Position numbers and translations under genes: made by a program. DNA of 64,000 nt. It comes from Hemerocallis citrina. Its lineage: Eukaryota > Streptophyta > Magnoliopsida > Asparagales > Asphodelaceae. Location: NCBI GenBank assembly GCA_017893485.1, contig CM030358.1, forward strand, positions 145,404,393-145,468,392, in the 5' to 3' direction. Below, in pieces: positions 1 through 9,450 of this stretch. The notes beneath the pieces are model-generated. The model made no database searches. It was not told where the DNA came from and worked only from the letters and a program-made list of their open reading frames with translations. Within the stretch, counting starts at the first letter, position 1. Every line of letters begins with the position of its first letter.

Positions 1-456
1 AAGAGCAAATGCAACTGTATCTGTAAAACGAGATGGTCGTTTGATATCTCTTCTTTGCCTTCTTACTGCAATTGATTCTACCTGCTGGATAGGAACTTCT
101 TCATCATTCTCAGTATCAACCACATCATTTTCATCTTGGACAAGAACAGGATTTTCAACTGAAAACTTTTCTAACTCCACCTGTTGGAGAACTCTCCTAC
201 CAGTCGACTGGTTATTGCCAACAGTCGACTGTCCCGAGCTCCCACTCTTCTGCTGTTCTAGACCACCAGTCGACTGCTCCTGTACATCAGTCGACTGTCC
301 CGAGATTCTGCTACTCACCTGTTGGAGAACTGTCCCACTCTTCTGCTGCTCACCAGTCGACTGTCCCATACCGCCAGTCGACTGTCCCGAGCTAATCATG
401 CTGGTCTCATCAAAAGTCACATCCCTGCTGATTACTAACTTCTTCTGTTCTGGACA
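1..456 (-). pseudogene. copia pol continuation: linker between integrase and reverse transcriptase
   Basis: Same frame as the gag-pol above, downstream of the single TGA. It first reads CPEQKKLVISRDVTFDE, the conserved end of the copia integrase region. A low-complexity linker follows, rich in Gln, Ser, Thr and Gly. Several GQST units there are encoded by the 10-bp palindrome CAGTCGACTG (about 190-390). The acidic stretch and the RRQRRDIKRPSRF segment usually come just before the reverse transcriptase, which should start left of the window. Confidence 0.8.
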
Positions 457-2580
457 TCACAACCTGTAACCTTTGACACCAGTACTAAAACCAACAAATA
501 TAGCCTTTTTGGCTCTTGCATCAAGTTTAGTTTCAGTTACATGAAAATAAGCAGGACAACCAAATATATGCAAAAAACTATAATCGGATGCAGGTTTACC
601 ACTCCATACCTCAATAGGCGTTTTGCCTTCAAGTGCTGTTGATGGTAAACGGTTTACAATGTGGCTTGCATATATAACAGCTTCTGCCCAAAATGTCTTC
701 TTCAATCCAGACTGTGCTAACATACATCTCACCTTCTCAAGTAAGGTTCTGTTCATCCTTTCTGCAACCCCATTTTGCTGTGGAGTCTTCCTAACTGTGA
801 AGTGCCTCTGGATCCCTTCATCTTCACACAATTTCAGAAACGGATCGTTCTTGTATTCCCCTCCATTATCTGACCTCAGAACCTTAATCTTCCTACCAGT
901 CTGATTTTCAACTTTCTTCTTCCAACTTGTGAACAATGTCAAAACTTCATCTTTGTGCTTCATGGTATATACCCAAACTCGTCTGGAGTAATCATCAACA
1001 AAAGTAACAAACCAGTGTCTACCACTCATAGAAGGTGTCTGAGTAGGGCCCCAAACATCTGTGTGCACATAATCGAGGATATTCTTTGTCTGATGTACAG
1101 CTGTACCAAATTTCACCATAGTCTGCTTACCCAAAACACAATGTTCACAAAATTCCAACTTGCACCCTTTAGCATTTTTAAGCAACCCTTGCTTCACAAG
1201 CTCCTGCAAGGCCTTTTCTCCTGCATGCCCGAGTCGCATATGCCACAACCTAGTAGAGTCGGGAACAACCTGTTTAGGCCTTTCAGTTACACTGGCAGCC
1301 TGACCCAAATATGTTTTTCCCTGCAAGAAAAACAAGTTCCTTTTTCTTTGCCCTTTCATCACCACGAGTGATCCGCTAGTCACCTTCAGAATGCCACCTT
1401 CACTAGCAAATTTCAATCCACTGGCCTCCAAAGCACCAAGTGAAATCAAATTCTTTTTCAAATCTGGAACATACCATACATCTGAAAGCTCTCTAATAAG
1501 ACCATCGTGCATTAGCAATTCAATCTTCCCGATTCCTACCTTCTTACAAGGTGCATAATTTCCCATCAAAACTACACCACCATCCATATACTCCAAAGAA
1601 GTAAACCACTCCTTTTTCCAAGACATATGATAGGAGGCTGCTGTATCAAGAAACCATACTTCTTGATAAAGTGAGGGACTAGAAGCAAGTGCAAAAGAAA
1701 AATCCTCGCCACTTTCTAAATTATCAACAGTCACATTTGCAGTCGAATTTTCCTTATTTCGTAGCTTTGGACAATCCTTTTTCCAATGCCCCCTTTCATG
1801 ACAGAAAGCACATTCATCTTTGGCCGGTATTTTCCTGTCCTTCGAAACTCCTCTCGATTTGGAACGAGATTTGTTTCCCTTTTTCCCAGATTTGGACTCA
1901 GATCTGGTCTCAGTCCTGCCCCTTACAATTAAAGCTTCAGAAGTTTCTCTATCAACCATTTTATCCATTCTCCTAGTTTCATTATTCAACAGAGCATTTG
2001 CAACATCTTCATATTTCACAGTATCTTTTCCATATAATAAAGTAGTTGCTAAATGATCATAACTTTCAGGTAATGAATTCAACAGAATTAGGGCTTTATC
2101 TTCATCCTTAATTTGCTCATCCAAATTTAACAAATCAGCCAATAATTTATTAAATGATTCAACATGAGCATTCATAGACATACCTTCCGTATAGGTGAAG
2201 CGAAAAAGTCTCTTCTTCAAATACAGCCGATTCTCCAAACTTTTCCTCATGTATTTGTCTTCGAGCTTCTTCCACAACACCGCAGCAATGGTATCCCTCA
2301 TCAAATCGTACTTCTGAGCCTTCGCAATAAAGAGCCGAATAGTCCCACACGCAACTCGATTCAACTTCTTCCAATCTGCTTCGGACATATCCTTAGGTTT
2401 TTCTACCTCCAAAGCAACATCTTGTTCTTGTTGAACAAGAACATCCAACACCTCACATTGCCACATCCCGAAATTGTTTGTCCCATCAAATTTTTCAACT
2501 TCAAATTTTGCGTTGTGAATCGTTGTTCTGGACGAACTTGATCCCACAACATCCTTGGTTGCATCTGCATCACCCGCCAT
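457..2580 (-). CDS. copia gag-protease-integrase polyprotein (707 aa, ends at a nonsense codon)
   Basis: Retrotransposon polyprotein. Residues about 20-230 are the copia gag (UBN2-like) region. A CCHC zinc knuckle, CAFCHERGHWKKDC, lies near residue 260. The aspartic protease has WFLDTAASYHM near 308; DTA in place of DSG is usual in this clade. The integrase follows with its HHCC zinc-binding part and the catalytic triad in HTDVWGP, RSDNGGEY and NGVAERMNR. The frame stops at 457-459 where the family has tryptophan (KGYRLW in relatives): TGG has become TGA. The same frame then stays open to the window edge. The start ATG at 2580 lies just downstream of the primer binding site. Element-encoded, not a host gene. 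Confidence 0.92.
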   Translation of the reverse strand: MAGDADATKDVVGSSSSRTTIHNAKFEVEKFDGTNNFGMWQCEVLDVLVQQEQDVALEVEKPKDMSEADWKKLNRVACGTIRLFIAKAQKYDLMRDTIAAVLWKKLEDKYMRKSLENRLYLKKRLFRFTYTEGMSMNAHVESFNKLLADLLNLDEQIKDEDKALILLNSLPESYDHLATTLLYGKDTVKYEDVANALLNNETRRMDKMVDRETSEALIVRGRTETRSESKSGKKGNKSRSKSRGVSKDRKIPAKDECAFCHERGHWKKDCPKLRNKENSTANVTVDNLESGEDFSFALASSPSLYQEVWFLDTAASYHMSWKKEWFTSLEYMDGGVVLMGNYAPCKKVGIGKIELLMHDGLIRELSDVWYVPDLKKNLISLGALEASGLKFASEGGILKVTSGSLVVMKGQRKRNLFFLQGKTYLGQAASVTERPKQVVPDSTRLWHMRLGHAGEKALQELVKQGLLKNAKGCKLEFCEHCVLGKQTMVKFGTAVHQTKNILDYVHTDVWGPTQTPSMSGRHWFVTFVDDYSRRVWVYTMKHKDEVLTLFTSWKKKVENQTGRKIKVLRSDNGGEYKNDPFLKLCEDEGIQRHFTVRKTPQQNGVAERMNRTLLEKVRCMLAQSGLKKTFWAEAVIYASHIVNRLPSTALEGKTPIEVWSGKPASDYSFLHIFGCPAYFHVTETKLDARAKKAIFVGFSTGVKGYRL

Positions 2581-2602
2581 CTCCCTCTAGGTCGAACCAA
2601 CA

Positions 2603-2616
2603 GCTCTGTTACCACT
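2603..2616 (-). other. primer binding site of copia element 1
   Basis: On the minus strand AGTGGTAACAGAGC directly follows the LTR. It matches the initiator-Met tRNA type of site (TGGTATCAGAGC) with one change. Confidence 0.8.
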
Positions 2617-3078
2617 TGTTGTGCGGAATACAAATCAAACTAACAATCAAACGAGAGAAACAGCGAGAAAACACAGAAAAGCAAGCAACACAAGAACACA
2701 AGATTTACGTGGTTCGGCAAAACAATGCCTACATCCACAAGGGGCGGTTGGGGTTCTTTACTATGATCTCCAATGGGTAAACAAAGCATTTACAAGAGAT
2801 GATGGCTGCAAAATCCGAATAAGGTGTTTCAAATTTACAAAACCCTAACGGGTGTATTTATAGGGAAACTATTGGGCCTTTCGAATTGGGCCTATTCTGG
2901 ATCCAAAACCCGCCGACAGTCGACTGACTCCCACATACAGTCGACTGCTACTGCTGTATTCTCAGTCTTCGAAAACTCCTCTCTGGACAGTTGACTGCTC
3001 CTCCATCCAGTCGACTGAAGCTCTGAAACTTTCGAACACTGCAGATACCAAATACCAGAATCGAGCCATTATCCTACA
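2617..3078 (-). repeat. LTR of copia element 1 (462 bp)
   Basis: Begins TG and ends CA (plus strand TGTTGTGC...ATCCTACA). It contains three exact CAGTCGACTG palindromes and one CAGTTGACTG variant, between about 2920 and 3020. On its plus-strand left it is followed directly by the primer binding site. On its right sits a reversed polypurine tract, so this one LTR has internal sequence on both sides. Confidence 0.88.
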
Positions 3079-3116
3079 ATCTCCACCTTGGCGAGATCTT
3101 CCAAGTATCCAACAAT
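3079..3116 (-). other. polypurine tract and 3' internal remnant of a second copia copy
   Basis: Read on the minus strand, GCCAAGGTGGAGAT ends exactly at the LTR start. This is the typical copia sequence immediately before a 3' LTR. Its presence outside the 5' LTR of element 1 implies a tandem or recombined pair sharing one LTR. It is cut off by the palindrome array at about 3117. Confidence 0.65.
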
Positions 3117-3345
3117 GTTGTCCCGTCCGATCACTTTTGTGATCAAACTGTGATCGGACGGGACAACATGTCCTGTTTGAGGGGTTTTAAAAAAAAAAAT
3201 TTAAATTGGGAAGGACGATACAACATGTATCGTCCGACCCTATTTTTTATTTTTAAAAAAATAAATATTACGGGACGACACAAGTTGTCTCGTCCAATTA
3301 TATTAAAAAAATTAAAAATATTGGGACGATACATGTTGTCTCGTC
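3117..3345. repeat. array of four palindromic modules spaced 51-59 bp
   Basis: A perfect 18-bp inverted repeat (3117-3134 and 3150-3167, 15-nt loop) is followed by three further palindromic modules at 3213-3235, 3272-3295 and 3323-3345. Each is built on GGACGAYACA...TGTMTCGTCC and separated by A/T-rich spacer. It resembles the subterminal repeats of a DNA transposon (CACTA- or Mutator-like), but I see no defining terminal motif or target duplication. Confidence 0.75.
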
Positions 3346-3502
3346 TCCTATATTTTGAGATTCGCAAATTCGTTTCTCATATTTGAGAAGGAACTGTAGT
3401 TCACTTGCCATTTTTTAAGAAATTAGCAAACTACTGCAGGCACTCCATTCTCATAAAATGAGAATTTGGCAAATATAGCAAACGACTGTGGATGCTCTAA
3501 AT
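3346..3502. mobile_element. MITE-like terminus (GAGCATCCACAG type)
   Basis: Read on the minus strand the right end is TTAGAGCATCCACAGTCG, a form common at the ends of small plant DNA elements of the Harbinger/hAT kind (recalled, not searched). Inside are two short inverted repeats, CTCATATTTGAGA and TCTCATAAAATGAGA. The left end is not recognisable. Confidence 0.4.
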
Positions 3503-3739
3503 ATATCATATACAAAATTAAGTCACCATTTGAAAAGGCGATGTAAAATCTCCACTATTGAATTGGAAGAACAATTGTTTAAATTGCGGATATTTATCTT
3601 TTCGGTAAAGATTTTAAAAACGATATATAATATACAGATAATACTCTGATTTTTTGTAACGGGTCGCTTGACAAAACAGCTGCAGTCAAAAGTGTCTTGT
3701 ATTATTTTGAGGCGTGGTGGTTGTGTTTTCCGAAGAGCT
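3503..3739. other. A/T-rich stretch without a recognised feature
   Basis: No coding signal or repeat structure was recognised between the palindrome/MITE region and the LINE remnant. Confidence 0.5.
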
Positions 3740-5352
3740 GACTAGGGATTATGCAGGGGTTCTACACTGCGAAGTGGTTCTTTTCCCTAAATACTCTGGA
3801 TTGCCACTTATGTTGGGGAAATTGAAGAAGTTAAACTGGATGCCAATTATTGACAGGGTTAAGGCAAGACCAGCGGGATGAAAAGGTAGGTTCCTATCGA
3901 TCGGGGGAAGCGTAGTACTTATCAATTCAGTATTGCCGAGCCTACCAATGTATTGCATGTTATTTTTTGAGAAATCAAAATGGGTGGTTCATAGAATTAA
4001 CAGGGTGCAGAAAAGATTTTTTTGGAAGGGGGCAGAGGAATCTAGGGGGGCTCCCACTTGATGAGGTGGGAGAAAGTTTGCATGCACAAAGCTGATGGTG
4101 GCCTGGGGATCATCAATTTAAGGGATATGAACATAGCTCTCCTAGAGAAGTGGTGGTGGAAGGTATTCCATCCTAATGGTGAAGGATGACAAGGATTGAT
4201 CGAAAGATACCTCCATGGTCGAGGAATGAGGAACGAAGGGTTTCGTGTTGGACTCATAATTTCGTGGTTCTGGAATGGTATCACCAAATCATACAATCCA
4301 GTCAGTAAATGCGCCACTTCCTACATTGGCAATGGTACAACTATGGTGTGGAGCTCACCCACTTAAGGAGTTGTTCCCAGAGTTGTATGCTCTAACATTA
4401 CAACCAAATGGCACTGTCACTAGTATATGGAAACGAGGCTCTTGGAAGCTGCCATTTAAGGAGATATTAGGGGTTGTACTACAATAAAATCTGGAAGAAC
4501 TGGAGTTACATATCTCCCGGGCAGGAGTGAAGTGTGGTTCAGGTCTAGAAAGATGTGCTTGGGAATTGGAAGCTAAAGGAGCATTTATAGTTCGCTCACT
4601 TTACTCCAGATTAAATTTCAAAGGCTATTGGCTACTTTAGTTCTCAGGTGTTTGGAAGGCTAAGATACCCCGCAAGGTTCGAGTATTCCTATGACTAGTA
4701 CTCAACGATGTTATCCTTACGCGCAAAAACTTAGCGAAGACACAATCGAGTATCAGTACAGAAATCAAATTTTGTAGTGCGTCCATGGAAACCATGGATC
4801 ACTTGCTTATTTATTTCTCGAGAAGCAAGGCTATATGGGTAAAGGTTCTTAAAGCTCATAGACTGCTACCCAATCACCTATGACAAGTGAGGCAACAATT
4901 TATTCGACATAGGAAGATCATGAAAAAGACATGGTTATTGATTGTTGCAGCGACAACCTGGATTCTATGGCTAGACATAAATAACTTTTACTTTCGTGGC
5001 ACTACTAGCAGTATGTCTGGTAGATTAACACAGTTTATGCATCTTATCTCTTTCTAGGCAGAGTTAGCGATTGCAATAGCTCGATGTCGCATTTACAATA
5101 CCTTTGGGTCACATCATTTGTAGGCCTGCCCACCAGAGTGTTGTTGGAGGGGCTTTCCTTTTATGCTTTTGGATGTACTTCAATTTTAGTGCCTTTACAT
5201 TTACCCCTACCCCTCCAAGGTTGTTGGATGTTATCGCTTTTTATTTTCTACACGTGTATATTTCCTTCTCAGCTCGTCTGGGCTTATTTCATTATCTTAC
5301 TCATTAATAAAATACAGTGGTTATATTCCACATTTTCTTTTGCAAAAAAAAC
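3740..5352 (+). pseudogene. LINE (L1-type) reverse transcriptase C-terminus and zf-RVT remnant
   Basis: Sense-strand remains of a plant L1-type ORF2. In shifting frames one reads the post-catalytic RT region (KLKKLNWMPIIDRVKAR, WKGRFLSIGG, INSVLPSLPMYCM, RVQKRFFWKGAEES, LRDMNIALLEKWWWKVF). The RNase-H-like/zf-RVT part follows (VWKAKIPRKVRVFL, LLIYFSRSKAIW). There are several stops and frameshifts. The 3' end at about 5290-5350 has ATTAATAAAATACAG and an A-rich tail, similar to the tail of the retroposon at 7403-8820. The catalytic YADD region is missing, so it is 5'-truncated and dead. Confidence 0.85.
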
Positions 5353-5429
5353 TTTTTCAACAAAGGTTAGTTTTATCGTGCAACTATTTGAATTAAATGG
5401 GTATAAATATATTAATTAATTAATTAAAG

Positions 5430-5515
5430 ATTTTAACGGTGCAAGTGTGATTTGAACTCCTGATCTCTTACTTACTAGAAATGAGACTTATCAATGGGCT
5501 AGAGCGACCCTTGCA
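5430..5515 (-). repeat. possible tRNA-derived SINE head
   Basis: On the minus strand there is a box-A-like CTCTAGCCCATTGATAAG followed about 30 nt later by a box-B-like GGAGTTCAAATCA, the spacing of a pol III internal promoter. No tail or target duplication was found. Confidence 0.35.
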
Positions 5516-5539
5516 TATGAAGAAAATGTTGGAATTTGC

Positions 5540-6130
5540 TAAAACTAGTAATATGTCGTGTGGTGCACGTCTTTTTTCCTTAAAGCTCATAGTTTTCACA
5601 GATTATGCTAATAGCACACTTTTTTATTTTATATTATTGACATTTTCGTAAATAATTATATCGTAAATAAATTTGAAGTTTAAAGATATTATGATAACTG
5701 GCTAAGTGGCTAATTAATTAAACTAGTAATATATACGTGCGATTCACGTATTATTTAAAAAAAAAATTAAAGTAAAAACTCTGATTGACACGTGCGATGC
5801 ATGTCTTAATAATTAGGATTATATATTTTTAAAGGTAAATGTGAAGACTATAATGGGAGAGTTGGAGTTGTACATGCGTTGCACGTAAGTAGGTAGATTT
5901 ATAACTCAAACTCTTCAATTAAAATAGTAGAGATTATATATTATATTATAGATAGATAGATAGATAGATAGTAATTTACACGTGTGATGCACATTTAATA
6001 TATTAAAAAAATTAATATATTAAAAAAATTTAAAGTAAAAAATCTGACGTATTGAGGACTCGAATTTGAGACCTCATTCATATTAATTATGCATGTGCAA
6101 TACACGCGTTGGTAGATTTACAAATTTACA
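5540..6130 (-). mobile_element. cluster of Helitron-like 3' ends (hairpin plus CTAGT)
   Basis: Several copies of an ACGTGYGATGCACGT hairpin occur near 5550, 5735, 5790, 5875, 5980 and 6095. At about 5544 and 5722 the hairpin is preceded on the plus strand by ACTAGT. On the minus strand this is hairpin then CTAGT, the usual Helitron 3' terminus. The copies differ, so they look like repeated old insertions. No RepHel gene is present. A GATA microsatellite lies near 5950-5970. Confidence 0.5.
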
Positions 6131-6973
6131 AATGACACTAAGGGGGCGTTTGATACAAGGATTTTTTTTTTGTTCCCAGGAATCATAAATCCTGGGAATC
6201 ATAGGAGTTTGGTAGGTCTTAAACGTCTCTGGGAATCTTAGTTGGAAACTTAATTTCCTATGTTTGATTGAGCAAAATATTTCTTGGGAATCTTAATCTT
6301 ATTGTCCAAAATACCCCTCTCATCCTCAAATAACAAAATAAACCATTTGATGAAATACCCGAGTAAAAAAAATGATGCAAATCTGGACCACAAAATACAA
6401 ACAATTTTAAGTGGTAACATGAAATTGAAAGAGGACAATATAATTGCAGGATATCAAAACTTTTGCTTGACATTCCAACACCTCTAAAAGTTATTTATAG
6501 TTATTTACCTTTGAATCAAAATAGAACCTAAACAGTTAAAAAAAGTGTCAATATTGTACAATATGATTAAAATGAATTAAAATTTAGCTTCACTAATCTT
6601 CGGAATTCTTCACAATCCCCGGCCTCCAAACACAGCCAATGAATACAAATAGAAAAAAATATATGTATAAATAAATAAAAATCTCAGGTGATTCTTGTCA
6701 TAAGATGGAATTCAACCTTTGTGTTTCTAAACCTTAATCCTCTAAGACAACCACTTGTGTACTGATAGAAAATGCAAACAAAGAGCTTGGAAAAATGTTT
6801 AAGAACTGTTAGGAACAACAACATGGCCAAAAAGAGGAATATCACTTCTCACGAAATGAATATACGCAACAAAACAAAGTTGTTTCACATTACACAGAGA
6901 AACCCTGTTCAATTTCCTCCTGAGTCCCGACCAACCACAAGGGAACAGATTTTTGAGGAATAAGAGTATGAAT

Positions 6974-7402
6974 CTAATAGCACCATGGTCTCAAAACTGG
7001 GTATCGGAATTGGGTATCCGATTTCAGACATTTTGGTAGTATCAGCAGGGAAATTTCCAACCCTCTTACAATATTTAGGCCAAAGTTGCTTGAGAAGTTG
7101 GCATCATCGTCGATCACATGGACAAAGCCCCGATCCAGGCCAAACTCAACGTGGAAGTATGCCATGTTCTCTGGGATAACATCCACAACGAGAGGATCGA
7201 TGGAGACAAGTTGGTCGAAGACAGCGAAAAAGTTGATTGACGGCGGCCACATGGGTGCTTGGATTTTTGGGGGAAAAAGAGGAAATGGGTTTTTGGGGAA
7301 GAAAGAGGAGAAGAAATATGAAGAGAGAGGGAGAGGATTTTTTTTTTTTTGAAAAATTTGGGAAAGAGGGGAGAGGTTTTTGGAGAAGTAACATTTTCCC
7401 AA
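6974..7402 (-). other. unidentified open frame inside the TIR element
   Basis: The C-terminal half of a minus-strand frame ending at 6974 looks protein-like: FFAVFDQLVSIDPLVVDVIP, then HVEFGLDRGFVHVIDDDANF. The N-terminal half is T-rich-derived low complexity and enters the retroposon. It could be a captured host exon or a transposase scrap; I do not recognise a family. Confidence 0.3.
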
Positions 7403-8820
7403 GTCAACTAGTCTCTGGAAAGTTTTAAAAATCCATTGCAAACGAAATCCCTCTTCCTCCTACCTACTCCCGAACCCAAAAACACCAAAACAAAACCTTA
7501 GATCTAAGCCCTAGGGGTGGCGGCGGCTTGCCCTCAGCACCCCCCCCTTACCTCTACTCCACGCCCTACCGTGGCGACCATTCCACTACTCCTTTCCCCC
7601 GTCGCGATCCTGACCGCCCATGAGGACCACCATTACGCCGGCGAACTTCCATCGCCTCAAATCTCCAGCCCGACCTTCCGGCGCAGTGCGATCTCCATCG
7701 CAGCTCAGGCGGGGTGGCGCGTCCACCCGGCGGAGATGCGGATCTGTTTGGGGCTAAGCCCCCCCCCCCCCCCCCCGATTACCTAGATCTGATTCGCTGT
7801 GGTTGGGGGTGCTTTTGCCAGTGCTTTTGTTGTGGTTGGGGGTGGGAAGATTGTAGTTTTGTGCAATTGAGGGGTGAGACTCGAATTGGGATCCCTCCAT
7901 GATTTGCTGGATGTTTGCCCAGATGTTCTACGCGCTTAGTGCCTGTGAAGATGCCGTGAGTTAGGTTGTCTTGCACGTTTGTGGAGCTTGGGCCCAAAGA
8001 TGGGGTCCCTCTGTGATGTGTGAAGTCGGTATGTTGGGGGTGAGGGGGTGTGGTTGGTCGGGTGTGTCCTACGATGTCGTCGGTGTAGTCTCCATAGCAT
8101 TTACTATTTGGCTATTGAGCTTCCTCCAGCTTAGGTCACTACCTCGTGACAGCGTCGCCTCTTCCCTCGGATTGGGAGTTTGATGCGAGATAAGTCTGTG
8201 TGGTGAGAAATCGTCGGAGAGAGCTTGAGCGTGAGAGAGGTAAGGTATCCTCTACATGGCTCTCTCCTGGAGGGTGGTGTTAGGTGGGGTGAGCGAGATA
8301 GTTGCTTGGTGAGAAATCGTCGGTGAAAAGTGCTATCGTACGTGTGAGAGGTGAAGGTATCCTCTTTACGGCTATCTCTTTGGTAGCGGCTGTAGGAGCG
8401 GCTGGCATGTTTGTAGGATGAGTGGTGGAGTTGGTGGGAGGTTGCGATAGTTGTGCTTGTGCCGTGGGATCAGTTTTCGATCTGCGGGGCTTGGGCCCAA
8501 AGATGGGTCCCCCCAGCGAGGTGAATGCAGGGAGCGATGGGTGATAAAATTCTGCCAGACTTGTTTCAGGTGGGTGTGCATGTGTCGTGGAGGCACTGTA
8601 CGAAGCTAAACTGACGTACTCATAATTTTGCTGGACCGAGCTGGTTTGTCGGCCCACCCTTCAGAGTTATTGGAGCGAGTTGTTGTTTGTACTCATGTTG
8701 CTTCATTATGTATTTTATGTCTGTAGTTTGTATTTGGACCCAATACTCTGGGTTTGTTTCGTTAAATTCTTATTAATGAAACAGGGTAGCCTTATTCCAC
8801 TTTTTCCCTAAAAAAAAAAA
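7403..8820 (+). mobile_element. non-coding LINE-like retroposon (1.4 kb) with 13-bp target duplication
   Basis: A perfect 13-bp duplication AACATTTTCCCAA flanks it at 390-402 of the 7-kb block (7390-7402) and at 8821-8833, and it ends in a poly(A) run at 8808-8820. The 3' end (TTATTAATGAAACAGGGTAG...) resembles L1-type LINE tails, but no reverse transcriptase is present. The GC-rich interior has two internal duplications. A GGTGAGAAATCGTCGG...AGGTATCCTCT block occurs near 8200 and 8308. A GCTTGGGCCCAAAGATGGG block occurs near 7987 and 8489. A C15-like run lies at about 7760-7777. Likely a non-autonomous derivative mobilised by a LINE. Confidence 0.75.
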
Positions 8821-9025
8821 AACATTTTCCCAAATCCTTGGGAATCTAAGAATCCCACCCTCATGGAAAAAAATTTGTGGGAATTGTGACAAAAAATTTT
8901 TCTAGGAATCTTAGTTTTCTGAGAATTTGAAATTAAAAATTAGCATAACCAAATATGGAAAATTAAATTCCTAAGTTAAAACTCCCAAGAAACAAAAAAA
9001 AAATCCTTCTACGAAACGCAGGCTT

Positions 9026-9437
9026 TCTCCCAGTATAATATTAGAGGTTAGAGATTAGAGATAAATAATTATTATAACTCTCACGTATATGTTACTGAAA
9101 TTCGATTAATTAAGTTAATTAGTTTACCAATCACACAAGTTCAACTATTGTGAGTTATCACATAAAATAAGGTATTTCTTCGGATAAATTAGCTTAAAAA
9201 AAAAATTTGTGGGCATCAATAACTCTCGCAACACTCTAGTTAATTGTTCTAGCAGGCTCACACCGACTAAATTCACGGCCTGCGTATGATGTGGGCCCCA
9301 CCTCGCTCACTCATTAAATTGAAATTTTTTTAAAAAGATAAAGAAAGAAATAAAGTGGAGTTGGAAAATGGCAACTGAATTCCATCTTGCTTCCTGGGTC
9401 ACATGTCATAATTGCCTAAAAGTAGTGATTCCAACGC
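9026..9437 (+). promoter_or_regulatory. upstream region of the CBL gene
   Basis: A/T-rich with a short GC-richer stretch near 9250-9310. It lies between the TIR element and the presumed TATA box, so it is the proximal promoter by position. No specific cis-element is called. Confidence 0.45.
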
Positions 9438-9450
9438 TATATATATAAAA
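9438..9450 (+). promoter_or_regulatory. probable TATA box of the CBL gene
   Basis: TATATATATAAAA about 1.1 kb upstream of the start codon. Transcription would begin near 9470-9485, which leaves room for a 5' leader intron. Confidence 0.5.

Larger units (their letters stand above)
1..3078 (-). mobile_element. Ty1/copia element 1, partial (runs off left edge)
   Basis: Antisense copia retrotransposon. The 5' LTR is at 2617-3078, the tRNA-Met-type primer binding site abuts it at 2603-2616, and gag-pol runs leftward out of the window. Gag, protease and integrase are present; reverse transcriptase and RNase H would lie beyond base 1. Domain order and motifs fit the Tork-like part of copia (inference). 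The reading frame is almost clean, with one nonsense codon at 457-459, so the insertion looks fairly young. No target duplication can be checked, because the far end is missing and the near side carries more element-like sequence. Confidence 0.93.
6139..9025. mobile_element. terminal-inverted-repeat DNA element (about 2.9 kb)
   Basis: Left end GGGGGCGTTTGATACAAGG at about 6142-6160. The right end, read on the minus strand, is GCCTGCGTTTCGTAGAAGG (9005-9023). The similarity runs on through a T-run and CCTGGGAAT-like subterminal sequence, giving long imperfect TIRs. The ends resemble the GGGGGCGTTTG type of plant hAT-like elements (recalled). No transposase is recognisable and no clear target duplication was seen, so the exact ends are uncertain. 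The interior carries an unidentified minus-strand reading frame and a retroposon. Confidence 0.7.

Noticed and set aside
41..2541. Several plus-strand frames of 78-142 aa across the copia element
   Set aside because: Mirror frames of the minus-strand gag-pol; the sense strand is fixed by zinc knuckle and integrase motifs.
3117..3345. CRISPR-like reading of the regularly spaced palindromes
   Set aside because: Plant nuclear context, imperfect repeats, A/T-rich spacers and no cas genes; a transposon subterminal array is more likely.
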